Shown here: positions 42,592 to 54,800 of the stretch, piece after piece
Position numbering within the stretch: the stretch's first letter is position 1
How the letters are laid out: every line of letters starts with the position of its first letter
DNA from: Amborella trichopoda
Taxonomy: Eukaryota > Streptophyta > Magnoliopsida > Amborellales > Amborellaceae
DNA: 64,000 nt
Assembly: GCF_000471905.2 (NCBI RefSeq)
Contig: NW_006499728.1
Location: 3,169,263 to 3,233,262, forward strand
Direction: 5' to 3'
Made by a program: the position numbers and the translations under genes
The notes under the pieces: model-generated
Told to the model about the DNA's origin: nothing
The model's input: the letters and a program-made list of their open reading frames with translations, nothing else
The model's database searches: none

Positions 42592-42949
42592 CAGCCGTTG
42601 TCTTAGACGCATTTATCTTAGATTTTCCCTACTGGGTTTTGTGGTGATGAATGTGTTGTTCACCTCGTGCTTTTGAGTCATGAGTTTCTTGGTGTTGTCA
42701 TGACATTGATTCAATATAGAATAGTTAAAAAGGAAATGATAAGAAATTCATATTGATTTGATGGCCATGAATTTTTTTGCTCATCAAGCTTGAGTTGATA
42801 CTCCCTTTATTTTGGTTGTGGGTTTTATTTGGCAAATTAAGAAAATTCTCTCTTGAGTAAATTTGAGTTGCGGTTTTCTTTATTTTGTGAATATTTGACC
42901 ACATGGAACGGACTCCAGGCAAGGGTGGCCTAATGTTATAATATGATAT

Positions 42950-43270
42950 CTTGAATTCCAGTCAAGGGGACAATTTATGGACATATCAGGGCAGGTTACA
43001 TCTTTGTTCAGCCAATGAGGCTGAGCTGCGGGCAGTTAAGTTTGGAGCTGTCAGATTGGAAGAAATTTACTGAGGGTGATGATACAGGGAGATTCTTTGA
43101 ATGTTATCAACTGGTATATGCAACACGAGAAAACACGATGGAGATGAGATCCTGTATGCTCAGCAAGGATGTCAAGTGCTGTTTAGTCATATCCATAGAG
43201 AGCGGAATGGAGAGGCAGATGCATTGGCTAAGGGTGCCACTATAGTGCATCGCGCTTGTAACTTCCAAAA
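42950..43270 (+). pseudogene. RNase H fragment of a LINE downstream of SelO
   Basis: One frame reads SANEAELRAVKFGAVRLEEI (the Glu motif of RNase H). Another, about 130 bp on, reads FSHIHRERNGEADALAKGAT, the C-terminal RNase H signature. Stops and frameshifts separate them. Two open frames (43015-43245, 43101-43463) cover the region but neither is a whole protein. Confidence 0.65.
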
Positions 43271-43689
43271 CATGGTGAAACCCTGTTTAGCATTTTTTTT
43301 TTTTCAAAAAAAAGGGGACATTTTGAGTTCCAGCCATTCGAGGTCTTGGCTGCACACGGTATCATCTAAAGTTTGTGCTGAAATTACAGTAGCTTGGTTG
43401 CTCCTGGAGTTTGTTTTAGAGACATTGGATATAGAGGTTGGAGCTGAAATTACGGTAGCTTAATTCCTCTTGGAGTTCAGTTAAGAAACATTGGACAGAC
43501 GTTAAAGTCGGGTTTTAGTGGTCTGAATTCTTAGGGATTCAATGAGAGAGATTTGGCACGGTCATGGGGACTTACTGGGTGAAGAGATTTCATCTGCGCC
43601 ACTTTGCGCTAAATTTTTTTTTCCCAAATTGAATTTCCTAATGAAATGGACTGATCTCTCAATAGGGCTAAGGTTCCAGCTTGTTTAGG

Positions 43690-43867
43690 TCGCAATGGGA
43701 AAGGGACTGGGGTCGTGGCGGTAGCACCCCGACACCCTAGTCACCATGTAGTCGATTCTTTTCTCTCTTATACTACCTCATTAACACCTTCAAAAAACAA
43801 ACCTAACTCTGAAACAATCTGAAAAAAAGGGTAGGGGCCTATCTTCTCCACTGAATTACCCAAAAAA
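43690..43867 (+). mobile_element. SINE-like element, family 1, copy 4
   Basis: GGGACTGGGGTCGTGGCGGT, AGCACCCC, then GACACCCTAGTCACCATG, and the tail TCCACTGAATTACCC followed by an A run. No clear target duplication. Confidence 0.6.
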
Positions 43868-44174
43868 ACTAGTGAACAGGATTGGAGGTGGGGAGAAGGG
43901 TAACTATAGGGTGCGGAAAAGAATGCCCATAGGTGGTGGAATCCAGGTGGAGGAGAGCTAGGTATGGGGGCATTGCTCCAGGCAATTGTTTTCTACCGTC
44001 CTTCCAAGTAACTGCTGAGACTCCTTAAAGAGTTCTTTCGTAGCAGCTGCATCAGAGTGCCGGAGGAAATGTCATATTGGAAAGTGAATTCTTCTTGCTA
44101 TTTTTCTATGGATAGGTTGATCCCTTAGCGTCTCTTATCTATTGCCACCATTTGAGATTATTTACTTATAATAC

Positions 44175-44360
44175 AAATATATGATCAAACTATATACAAA
44201 CCATAATATGAGTATTTACCATCAATACAAGGTCGAAGTCAACCATGGCCAAATAAGGCAATTCATGGCATCCCATACCGTAAAGCGAAAGTCTAAAAGA
44301 AAATTTATCAATCCTTGTGACATCCCAAGCAGTTAGATTTCACATTTTATGGCCATGATT
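44175..44360 (+). mobile_element. MITE family D, degenerate copy
   Basis: CAATACAAGGTCGAAGTCAA and AATCCTTGTGACATCCCAAG preserve the order of family D blocks, with weak arms. Confidence 0.35.
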
Positions 44361-44644
44361 GATTGTAACCTCCTCGGACCAAAAGTAGAAACCGGTACGA
44401 AACTTGGTCACCCAAAAATCCAAATCAGGTTGTTGCTTCCCATTTGGATCACCTGAATTTGGGCATATGGTCTCAAAAAAATAAAAATATAGAACCAAGA
44501 GAAGTCGGTAAATTCTGATGCTTCTCCAACCTAAATCGCCCACCTCTTGATCCCAATCCGTTTTGAGCAATTCCTAGTATCAAACACACATAAGCAAAGT
44601 GATGGGGGAAGCGATAAGATTCAGCAAAGGGAGTCGAACTTCTG

Positions 44645-45035
44645 GGTTCAGCCTTATGGATGAGGTTTCTATAAGGCGTAGGCTTTATAAAAACAAAATA
44701 AAGCCTCATAACAAATCTTTACCCATAAAGTACTTTCGACGACAAAAATCTCAATTTCCAATACTGATAATAAAATTTGAAACTCAAACAATAGTACAGA
44801 TCTGGCATATATGTGAACAATTATTTTTAAGGCAAAATGGACAATCTAAATAATTTGTTTTAACATATACTATTTTTAGAGCTTGCAATCTTAATTTTTT
44901 TCACAACCTTAATGTACAAGTGGAGATGATCAATGTAAGGTTTACGGTGCTCGACTTGCAATTTTCGCTGAGTTATGAGGTGAGGATTTACTTCTTTTGA
45001 TCGGGCTGCAGTCTTATCAAACCATTTTCCTTTTC
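44645..45035 (-). mobile_element. MITE family B, reverse-orientation copy
   Basis: Read on the minus strand it begins GGTTTGATAAGACTGCAGCC and ends in AAGCCTACGCCTTATAGAAA then CCTCATCC, the same ends as 22270 and 56350. It lies between the converging SelO and kinase genes. Confidence 0.6.
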
Positions 45036-45473
45036 GTATTTAAGATATGTAGAGATGTTAATCATTTGCACAAATTTATTATCGAGAGAGAGACAGAATG
45101 AGAAAGAGCCTCTTCTACCAATCTTTATCATTTTATTAGTAAGGCATTGAAGCAACCATCCACCCCCCAGTCACATCAACTATACAATTTCTCACCCCTC
45201 AAAATGCTCCAAACCAAAACTAGAGAGAACTTTTTCATAGAAAAGTCAAACCCTCATCACCAACTCTCCCTCTCTCTCTCAAACCCACACCAAAAAAGAG
45301 AATGGAAAACCCAATGACAACAAAAATTTATACGCAAATTCTACATAAAATGTCACAAAACCAAAGCCTGAGACGAAGCCTCAAAACTTGTAAAGTTTGC
45401 AGTAAATAATCATCTGGTGAAATGGGTCTTCCACTCTTGGACCCATTGCTTTAATTTCAAATATAACTAAAGC

Positions 45474-45872
45474 TCAAAAGCCAGCCCACCCGGCTGGCTG
45501 AGTCCGGCTATCATCCATACTTTTCGGTTGAGCGATATGAGGATTTGGAGGCGCAAATCGTTGAGAAATACTGGCCTGGGTTGAAGTCTTGGTTATATGA
45601 GGGCCATCCTTGTTTGCTGCTACGAAACCATCTTGGCCAAAGCCCCAAGCATCAGCTGATGAGTACAAGCTCGCTGTTTGCTTGGTTTGGTGGCCATTTG
45701 TTGGCCTGGTTGATGTTTGCTTTGGGTTGCTGTTCTTAGATGGGGGAGGCTGTATCTTTGCTGGTGTGTCTGTAAAAGCTTGCCATGGCTTTGAATCAGG
45801 GGAAATGTTTGAGGTATTGTTCGTCTGCATGCCTTCTTGGAGTTCCCATATGGATCCTTCTATCTTATCCCT
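45474..45872 (-). CDS. Kinase exon 7 and stop
   Basis: RDKIEGSIWELQEGMQ, then SSADAWGFGQDGF, ending QPAGWAGF and TGA (45476-45474). Acceptor TGACTGTAG. Confidence 0.88.
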   Translation of the reverse strand, partial: RDKIEGSIWELQEGMQTNNTSNISPDSKPWQAFTDTPAKIQPPPSKNSNPKQTSTRPTNGHQTKQTASLYSSADAWGFGQDGFVAANKDGPHITKTSTQASISQRFAPPNPHIAQPKSMDDSRTQPAGWAGF

Positions 45873-48800
45873 CTACAGTCAAGGAAAACCAGAAAAAAAG
45901 TGACAAATGCGTTCAGTGCTGAGATTCCACACACACAGATAATCGCGCACACAGAGAGAGAGACAGACAGAGAATCACATTTCAAGAACAATAAAGAAAA
46001 TGTCATCACCTTCAACACAGCCCACCTACCCCCAACCCCGCCAACTACAAATGACAGCTAATTGATAATCCAATCTTCCAAGTAAAGAACATTGCATACC
46101 TGAGCACCAGATTGCCAACTTCCAGGTGATTTATGGCTCTGCTGGGCCTGAGACTGAGAGCTAGCACCCACTTTCGAATTATCTCTATTCGACCCTGCTG
46201 CAATAGCTTGTTTTAGTTCTTGAATCTCCTGTCTCTGAGACCTGCAAATGGCTGTGAGCTTCTCATACTTTGATGCTACCTCTGCCTTCTCTGCAACAAC
46301 CTGCTTCAACTGCTCCCTCAACCTCTCCACTTCCCCTTGCAAAGATGAATCCTCTTTAACATTATGACCATCAAAGTCAGTAACAAAAGAACCAAAAGCT
46401 TCATTCTTGTAAAGCCCAGAAGCCTCATTGTTCGATGACTTCACAGTAGTATTACTCAAATTTTCAGAAGAGCCAGGGCCTGCTTCTTCCGAGTAAAACC
46501 TAATCTCAAAATCCTCTGAAGGGCCATCGTCAAATCTCTTGATGACGTTTTGCCCACTCCTCTTGAGATGAAGCCCTGGTCTTTGATGATCTTTTGGTGG
46601 GCTATGTTTTGAAAAGGTTTCGGGCTTGGATTCTTCATCAAATACAGGGCCTTTATCCTCTGAAACTGCAGCAGTTTGGGCATGGTGGGACATCCAAAAT
46701 GCACCCAACGAGCTTCCACTGCCTTGTGAGGCTACTTGAACGGAAGGGGAACGATGGTTTTGTTCTTTAGGTGTGGGTGGAGAAGGAGCAGTCCTTCTAG
46801 GCATAACATGAGTCCTCCTTGAATGGGGGCTAACACCTACAAAACAGTTTGAAACCAGTTCTAATCATGCGGAGAATGGGAAAGAGTGTAGAAAACACAG
46901 CCTGCATGGTGGAGATAGAGCACAGTTCTCCATGTCAAAACATTCATTCATCTGACTACAGTTACCACAGTTAATCTCCAATACCACGCTGTGGTAAACT
47001 TTCACAGTAAAGTGCAATACCAAAAGCAATATAGGGCAATTTTAGGTGGCCATGTAGGCGTGAAAGCATAACCATTTTTCCTTTGGTTGCAGAGGCTAGT
47101 TGGATTTGACCACTATTTCCAGTGCTTCTTAAAACGGAGTTTAAAACAAGAATGATGGAATACTTCCCACAATAGTATGTTAAAATAGTGGAATTCATGA
47201 CCTTAAGGGTCCATCCAAACTGGCCCATAGTGCATTTCCAAAAGTATAATAAGACTGTTGTAACTTTTTGAAGGCCAAAATACAGCCCAAGGTCTGAAAA
47301 TAACTAGTATATTAAATTGTAGGAAAATTAATAGTTATCCTCCTTGACCACACTTTCTGAGCATGCCCCACCTGAATACTTTCTAAACCACACCACTAAC
47401 CCCAACAATTTTTATTTTTACGTCCACCCCAAAATGTGCAGTTGCAAAAAAAAAAAAAAAAAAAAACGTGGCTTTTTTTCAAGACAAAAATACCCCTTGT
47501 ACTTAGGATAGTTTCTCTCTTAAAAACTTGAAATTTTCGAAAGAGAAACTATCTTAAAATGTTTTTTTTTAAATGTGTTTTTTGAAACTATCTCAAAATG
47601 TTTTTTTTTCTTGAATGTGTTTTTTTTGAAACTATCTCAAAATGTTTAGACTTTGCTAAAGAAATTATCTTAAATGTCAAATTTTTACAGAGAAACTATC
47701 TCAATTTTTAAGTTTAGAGAGAGAAACTATTTTAAATTTCAAGTTTTAGAGAGAGAAATTATATCAAATTTCAAGTTATTCATTTATTGACCAGCTTTAA
47801 ATAATAGTTCTCCCTCCAAAAACTTTGAGATGGTTCCTCACTAAAAATTAAAATTTGCGATGGTTTCTAAAAATTTTGAGATAATTCATCTCTAAGAAGT
47901 TTGAAATTGAGGTAGTTTTTCTCTCAAGAACTTTTAAGATAGTTTTTCTCTCTAAAATTTCAAATTTCACGTTTAAATGGAAACTATTTTAATACACGAC
48001 TGGTATTTTCATCTTAGAAAGGCTACCTTCTTAATTGGGGTGGCCAATGCAAAAATAAAAAGCCATTGGAGTAAGTGATGTGGTTTAAAGAAAGTATGAC
48101 AAGGGGGTGATAACTAATTTTCCCAAAATTATATGAAACATGTACTGGAAAATTATATGAAACACATACTGTACACAACTGGCATTTTGGTATATGGAAC
48201 AAAATGGGAAAATCCAGTCGGAGTTCCCGATGATGATAATGGAGATGGACGCTTCCCCCACACAGCTATATGCTTCTCGACATGAGCTAAATCTCCATCA
48301 TACGTCATTGGGAACAAACAGTGGATGCCCTCCTGGTGTAGAAGAAACCATACACCAGTAGAATAACTTCCCTTAAAATACACTCGGCAATATTGTGATG
48401 TTTTATATTTTCCCATTCCCAACAAATTACCATGTCATTCATGGAGGAGGCCACATTGATCAAGAAATAAAAAATAAAGAAGTAATTAGAATTTCACAAA
48501 ATCAAACAGGCACACATTTACTATAGAAAGAACCAAATGACGTATTATTTCTTTTCTTCTTCTTTTTGATAATGAACACACAGGTACACATCTATGGACT
48601 ATTTCTTTTCACCATTTAATCTAGAAAGAACTAAATGATGGATTATTTCTTTTCTTCTTCTTTTTGATAATGAACATACAGGTACACATCTATGGACTAT
48701 TTCTTTTCATTTATTTATCACTTCTTTTAAGTTACTAGGTGGATGATAGTTACATCAAAGGCACTGGAGAGATGACCAGACCTTCCAGGGCTATAAATAA

Positions 48801-51800
48801 AAGGTATTGCCCATTATTTAGTAGTTTTTTGATCCCATTATACCTTCTTTCTTTTGGCCGTTGACAGATGACATGTGTGCCTCAGATGCTGCCATTGATG
48901 CTGGCTTCTCTGGTGCCTGCTTTTGCAATTCCACTGGCAGTTGTTCGTTAACATGTGACCAAACCTGTCACAGCATCCAATATGTTCCCATCAAGATCGT
49001 TGCAAATATACCAAGTCTCAGAGATATAGAAATAAGGGATATTATACTAATCATCGATGGAGACTGGGAAAACATAGTCCATTGGGTTGGTGAAATGAGG
49101 GATGGTGATGGAATTGGGATCCACCAGAACAGGACATGACCCCAATAGTGGGTTGACACTCTCTCTCTCTCCATCACCATCCATTATTCCATTGAATGGT
49201 CATGACTTTTATGCAATCCATTGGAAAGTAGTATATAGTATAATTTCCCATAAACAACTAGTCTCCTGGGTTTCCAGTTCTCACTAGAACAGGCACTCTA
49301 AGACTGTCTTAGGGACAAAACATCTAGGACTAACCTAGTCTGAGTGAGATGAATGGCCAATCAAGCAAAGCCCTTGCCTGCATGATATCTGGTCTTGTAT
49401 CTGGAGAGGCTTGAAGCATGTCCTTGATCAAGCCAGTTATGGCTGAACTATACTTTGGCAGCTCTGGGATACGATAATTCCCATTCAGAATTTGTAGCTT
49501 TGATTCACCATCAAACGCGGACTTGAGATAACAGATTCTGTACAGAAGGCATCCAAGAGCCTGCATACAATTCGATGGAGATTTGTATTCAGAGATAAAG
49601 AGATGAATGTATTTTTTGTTCACTCATAATGTACTTTGTTCCTTTCAAAATAGAAGTTTCTATGAATCTCTCTTATCAAAGGTAGATATGTGTAACACAT
49701 ATATGCAAGTCTGGTGATCTTTACGTGGTTGCAAGTCAGATAAAAATAATACTAGTAATACTCAGAAATTAAAATATCAAGCTTCAGCAAGAAATGTCTA
49801 AAAAAGACAATAAAATGACATAGCAGTGACATACCCAGATGTCAACCTTCTCATTGATAACTTCTCTTCTGAACAGATCCCACATCTAGGAAGAATGAAA
49901 AACTACAAAAGATAAGTAAACAGTTCCTTCACCGTCTATCAAAGCAAGGGAAAAACTGAAGTTCTTGAATGAACCTCAGGCGCTCTGTATGCTGGGGTAG
50001 TATGCTTCCGTATGTTGTCTTCTTCAATACCCATCTCCTCAGGTCTCTCAAATCGTTTATGATTGGTTGAAGCGCTACCGAAATCACACAGTTTCCAGGT
50101 TCCATCAGCACTCAACAAGACGTTCTCAGCTTTCAAATCCCTAAACAAAGTTTTGAAGCATAAGAAAGCAAGACACGTGTACTTAGAAATCAAGAGAAAC
50201 TAGTCTACAAATATAAAAAATACGCACTCAAATGATGTTACACATCGACAAGGTTAAAATGCATGTGAAACACTTAACTGGAACTTTTTTGGATGATTGT
50301 CTGGTATTTTCAATTGAAACCAGCGATTCTTTTTCTAATAATAAATATGGTGATTCCATCTCCCATTACTAGAAGCCTGGATATCAGTAATTCAATAGCA
50401 ATCACTAGTTCCAAAATCCAAATATTCCAAAAATTTGAAACTTGAAAGTGTACCTGTATATTTCTTTCTTATTATCACTGGAGAGGAATACATTGAACGT
50501 AATCACAAAGTGAATCCATTAATTGATTTAATAACCAATTAAAAAAATCCAATTTAAATGGTTCACCTAACTGTTGATCTGAAGCAATTTGGATATTTAT
50601 AGGCTCAGCATAAAAAATTGGTGATTAATTATGGTTAACGCATTGAACATCCACAATTTACACCTACATTTAGCAGTCTAAAACGGAAAACGATCCATGC
50701 GTCAAAAGCCGATCCTGTGCTAGACCCACAATGACAATGCACTGTCATGCATGTCCTTCATATGTATCTCCCAAATCCCACCATTCCAAAATCACTACTT
50801 ATGTTCAAAATATGCAAACATTAAACTCAGAAGGCAGAACTAATGATCAATTTAAGAAGGCACTTAAAAGTTTGTGTTAAATTGTTACCATTTACCAATA
50901 TACAAAGAAGAGGTTTCTCGCTAATTCTGTAAGCTATACTATTATGAACTCCTTCATCATTGATTTTAGCTATACGGCTACTAAGTTAATCTTTTTAATA
51001 TATAACTACAATGATTAATCTATTCATCATCTGGTTTATTGGAAAAGAATTTCCTCATTATTTAGATAATAAAGATTTACTAGTTGAAATTTATTGAGAA
51101 TCTTATCTTATGCCATATGCTTTTTTTTAAAGTGTCCACTTTTATATTGTATAAAGTAAGGTTGTACAAGCTGTCAAAAAATAGGCTGCCCACAAGTCGG
51201 GAGTGGTAGGAATCAAAAAATTATGTGCATCAAATTGATTACAGAAATTAAGACCAAGAACCCAAAAACCGGAGAACTCTAAGCTCCTGCCATAGCAGCT
51301 CCTTCCCTAGCGAGAGCCTCAGCTGCGTGGTTCGACTCTCGCCAAGTATGCATCCATGAGACGTGAATATGCCCGCATAGGTAAAAGATTTCCTCAAAAT
51401 GAGCGGGTCTCCAAGGGGGTATGGCATCCCCCAAGGCCCACAAGATGATGTTTCTAGAGACTCCTTCCACGACCAGTTCAGTGCTTCAATGAGGATTAAA
51501 ATTTTTTAGACCTTCCAGGAGGGTGAGAGCTTCTGCCGTAGTGGAGTCAGCTCGGCTGATGTGTTTTGGCGAATGAGAAAAAGGAGAGGCCATCGTGCTT
51601 TCTAAAGATGCCTCCAAGGCCAGCCGGTCCTGGGTTGCCAAGCGAGCATCCGTCGAATTTAAGTTTGGTTTTGCCTAGTTCCAGGGGTCGCCAAAGGGAT
51701 GCTCGAGGGATGGCAGTTGGCCTGAGAGAGAAGAGTGACTGCCAATTAAGGTGGAAGCCCGAGGCTGATAAGTGTTGAAGCAGCAATGGTTCGAGGTCCA

Positions 51801-54800
51801 AAAATTTACCATGGACTTGATGCTGTCCCTCAAGGCATTGAAAGGGGTAATGCGGCCTCGGAAGATGCAATTGTTACACTATATCCAAATGGCCCACAAA
51901 GTAGCCGCTATTGAGGCCTTCCAGAGCAAGGTAACCCAGGATCAGTTAAATAGTAGGAGTAGGTCTTTCAACAATTTGGTGGCTAAGCTGCAGTGGATGA
52001 AGAGGTGAGAGTTTGTTTCTTCATCAAAAGTGCATATCATGCAGTGGTTAGGAATGATCTTACCCCGTTTTTGTAGTTGGTCGACTGTCAAGACCTGCTC
52101 TGACAAGGCCGATCCAATTGAAGACCTGGATTTTGGGAGGGATGAAGCAACGCCAAGCTTTGGCAACAATGGAGGGGGGGGGGGAGTTTATGGTAGAATC
52201 ACGAATACTGGGAATGTACCATCCACAGTCAAGGACCCTATGATTTTGTCGTCACCATGGGGAGAGAGTTCAAGGAAGGCAGTGACCTCTCTGTCGCGGA
52301 GATGTGATTAAAGTTTGGATTCCAGGAACGAGTGATGCCTATGAGTCGAAGAAGAACTGCAACCGAGGTGTTGGTGTCTTTGGCCGGGTAGAAGAGATTA
52401 CGAAAGAAATCTTCCGGGGGTATATCCTGTCTAAAGGTCAAACCATAAGCTAATTCTGCTTGCCCTCACACGGAAATGAATGTTGGCATTAAATGGGTGT
52501 AAGCAGTGCATAAATGATCTCCAAGCTCTTGAGGGTGAGTTGAAGGCCGTGTTGTGGGGCAACTAGAGGGGTTAGAGTAGACTTTATTTGTGGCACAGCA
52601 CAGTTTGCCACAGATGACCCTCCTGGGTAGTCAAACGCCACCACCATTCGCCCAACAAGGCCAAGTTGTTATGTTTGAGAGTGTGGAACCCAAACCACAT
52701 AAAGTTGAGCATAAGTAGTTTGAGGTGAGAGGCAACGGGGGCCGGGCATGTGGAAGAGGGACATTGGACAGGGTGGGCTTAATGAGGGTTACACTACCTG
52801 CTGGGGATAGGATCTCCCTTTCCGGGTGGCTAATTTGCAGTCAAAGTGCTCCCATTGCCTAAGTTTAGACTTAACATGGCAAAGAGGGAGGCCCAAGTAG
52901 GTAGACGGTAGGGTGTAAACTGCACGGCCCCACATGTCAGCTAGATTCTAGGTGGCTTGTGGTTCAAGGGCAATGCCTATCATTTTCGATTTGGCCATGT
53001 TCACCCTAAAACCAGTGGCTAACTCAAAGCACTTGAGGAAGAGGAGTGAATCGACCTGCTGCTCGGAGGCCCCATAGAAGAGTAGGGTGTCATCAAAGTA
53101 TTGCAACTGTGAGATCACAGGGGCCTCCATTGCTAATTTTGAAGCCCTTCAAGAGGCCATGCTGGTACATTCTGGCCACAAACCTACTACACGCCTCAGC
53201 CACAATGGTGAAGAGAAAGGGAGACCGGGGTTCCCCTTGACAAAGGCCCCTAGAGGAGGGGAAGAAGCCCTTTGGGATTCCATTGGTGAGGAAGGAAAAA
53301 AAGGGGTTGGAGATGCAACCCCGAATCCAATTTCACCAACGACTACCAACGCCCATGCGGTGGAGAGTTTGATCCAGGACCACCCAGTCAACGTGATTGC
53401 AGGCCATTTCCTTCTTGAATTTTATGGGGTTTTGGATTTGGTTCTAGAGTGCATACACTCATGTGCAACGGGGGCTCCATCTAGGGTTTGGCAGTCTTTC
53501 TCAAATGCCCCTTGATGGGGGGCAGGGGGATACACCTAGCACCTCTTAGAGTCTGGAGGCCAAGACCTTGGCCAAAATTTTGTAGGAACTGTTGATTAGG
53601 CTTATCGGTATGATGTCCCTAAGTTCTTCTGCCCCTTCCACTTTGGGGATAATATCAATGAAGGTGGCATTCATTCCTTTGTTAATAACCCCTCTCTCAT
53701 AGAACTCCTCAAATAATGAGAGTATGTTAGGTCGAAGGGGTTCCCAACTTTTTTTGGAAAGGGCTATGGGGAATCCATTGGGCAATTTTGGAAAGTCCTA
53801 TGGGGAATCCATAGGGTAATTTTGGAAAGTCCTATGGGAAATCCATTGGGTCCTGGGCTCGATCCGGTCCAAGCTTTGAGATGGCTTTGAGGATTTCGTC
53901 TTCGGAGAAAGGACGTTCCAGCCAGAGGGCTTTGTATGGAGAGATGGACAGGAGGGAGAGAACAACCATTTTTGGCGATGGTTTGGTAGGGAATTTGAAG
54001 AGTTGTGTGAATAAGTCAATGATGGCTTTCTCCATCAAGGGGGGTTGGTCAAGGACAGCACCATCCACTATTAGCTGGGTGATGGTATTGTCTCTTCTCT
54101 TAAATTTTATAGAAATATGAGGTTGATCAGTGTGGTGTGTCCATGGAATCAGAGAGACCTAAGGGAAAAATAAGTTGTCAAATGTCAAGTTGGGTAGCTT
54201 GTTGGGGATAGGCAAGGAGGCATCCATCACGGTAAGAGGATCAACATGTACGATAGTGCAAGGGTTCTTTTCCGTCAACTGTTTGCCATTGCCTCAATGT
54301 GGGAACTTATGAACACCACCAAACATCTTGTAGGGTGTCAAACCCCTCCAAAGCGTCACTTTTGGCTCACTGGCTATACCTGAAAAGGGATTTCCAAAAG
54401 ACCATCTCCAGCACCATAGCCTTCAGTTTCTAACTTTCCAGAAATCGTGTAAGGAAGTTGGAAAAATAATTGACTACCTTTTCCAGTGCTTTTGTGAGAA
54501 ACATGAGACATGTTAATCCGAGAATTCTCTGGTGCTTGTGATGCCCTTGGGAAAGTTAACACCCATTTGACAAAGGCATCCCAACAGGAAGCACATTTTG
54601 AAAGAATTGACTGCTGGCCATGTTATGGGATTGTGAAGGGGATGCAAGAATACTCAAGGTGCATATTCTAGAGGTGAGATGCTATGAGAACATATGAGGC
54701 CTTCATCATTTCATGGGCTCTAATCAATAAAGACTCACATGACCATAGTAGAATCATGATGCAAGCCCAAGGTTTAGTGGCATAAACTTCCAAAGGGACA

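Larger units (their letters stand above)
51120..54160 (-). mobile_element. L1-clade LINE, 5'-truncated, in kinase intron 1
   Basis: Minus-strand order from 54160 down: pre-RT region, RT, zf-RVT, RNase H, then an A tail (T run at 51121-51128 on the plus strand). It is in the same orientation as the kinase gene. The endonuclease and ORF1 are missing, so it is 5'-truncated; the left boundary near 54160 is approximate. Confidence 0.75.

Noticed and set aside
45545..45903. Plus-strand frames of 64-97 codons
   Set aside because: They are antisense shadows of kinase exon 7.
53087..53515. 142-codon plus-strand frame
   Set aside because: Antisense shadow of the LINE reverse transcriptase in kinase intron 1.
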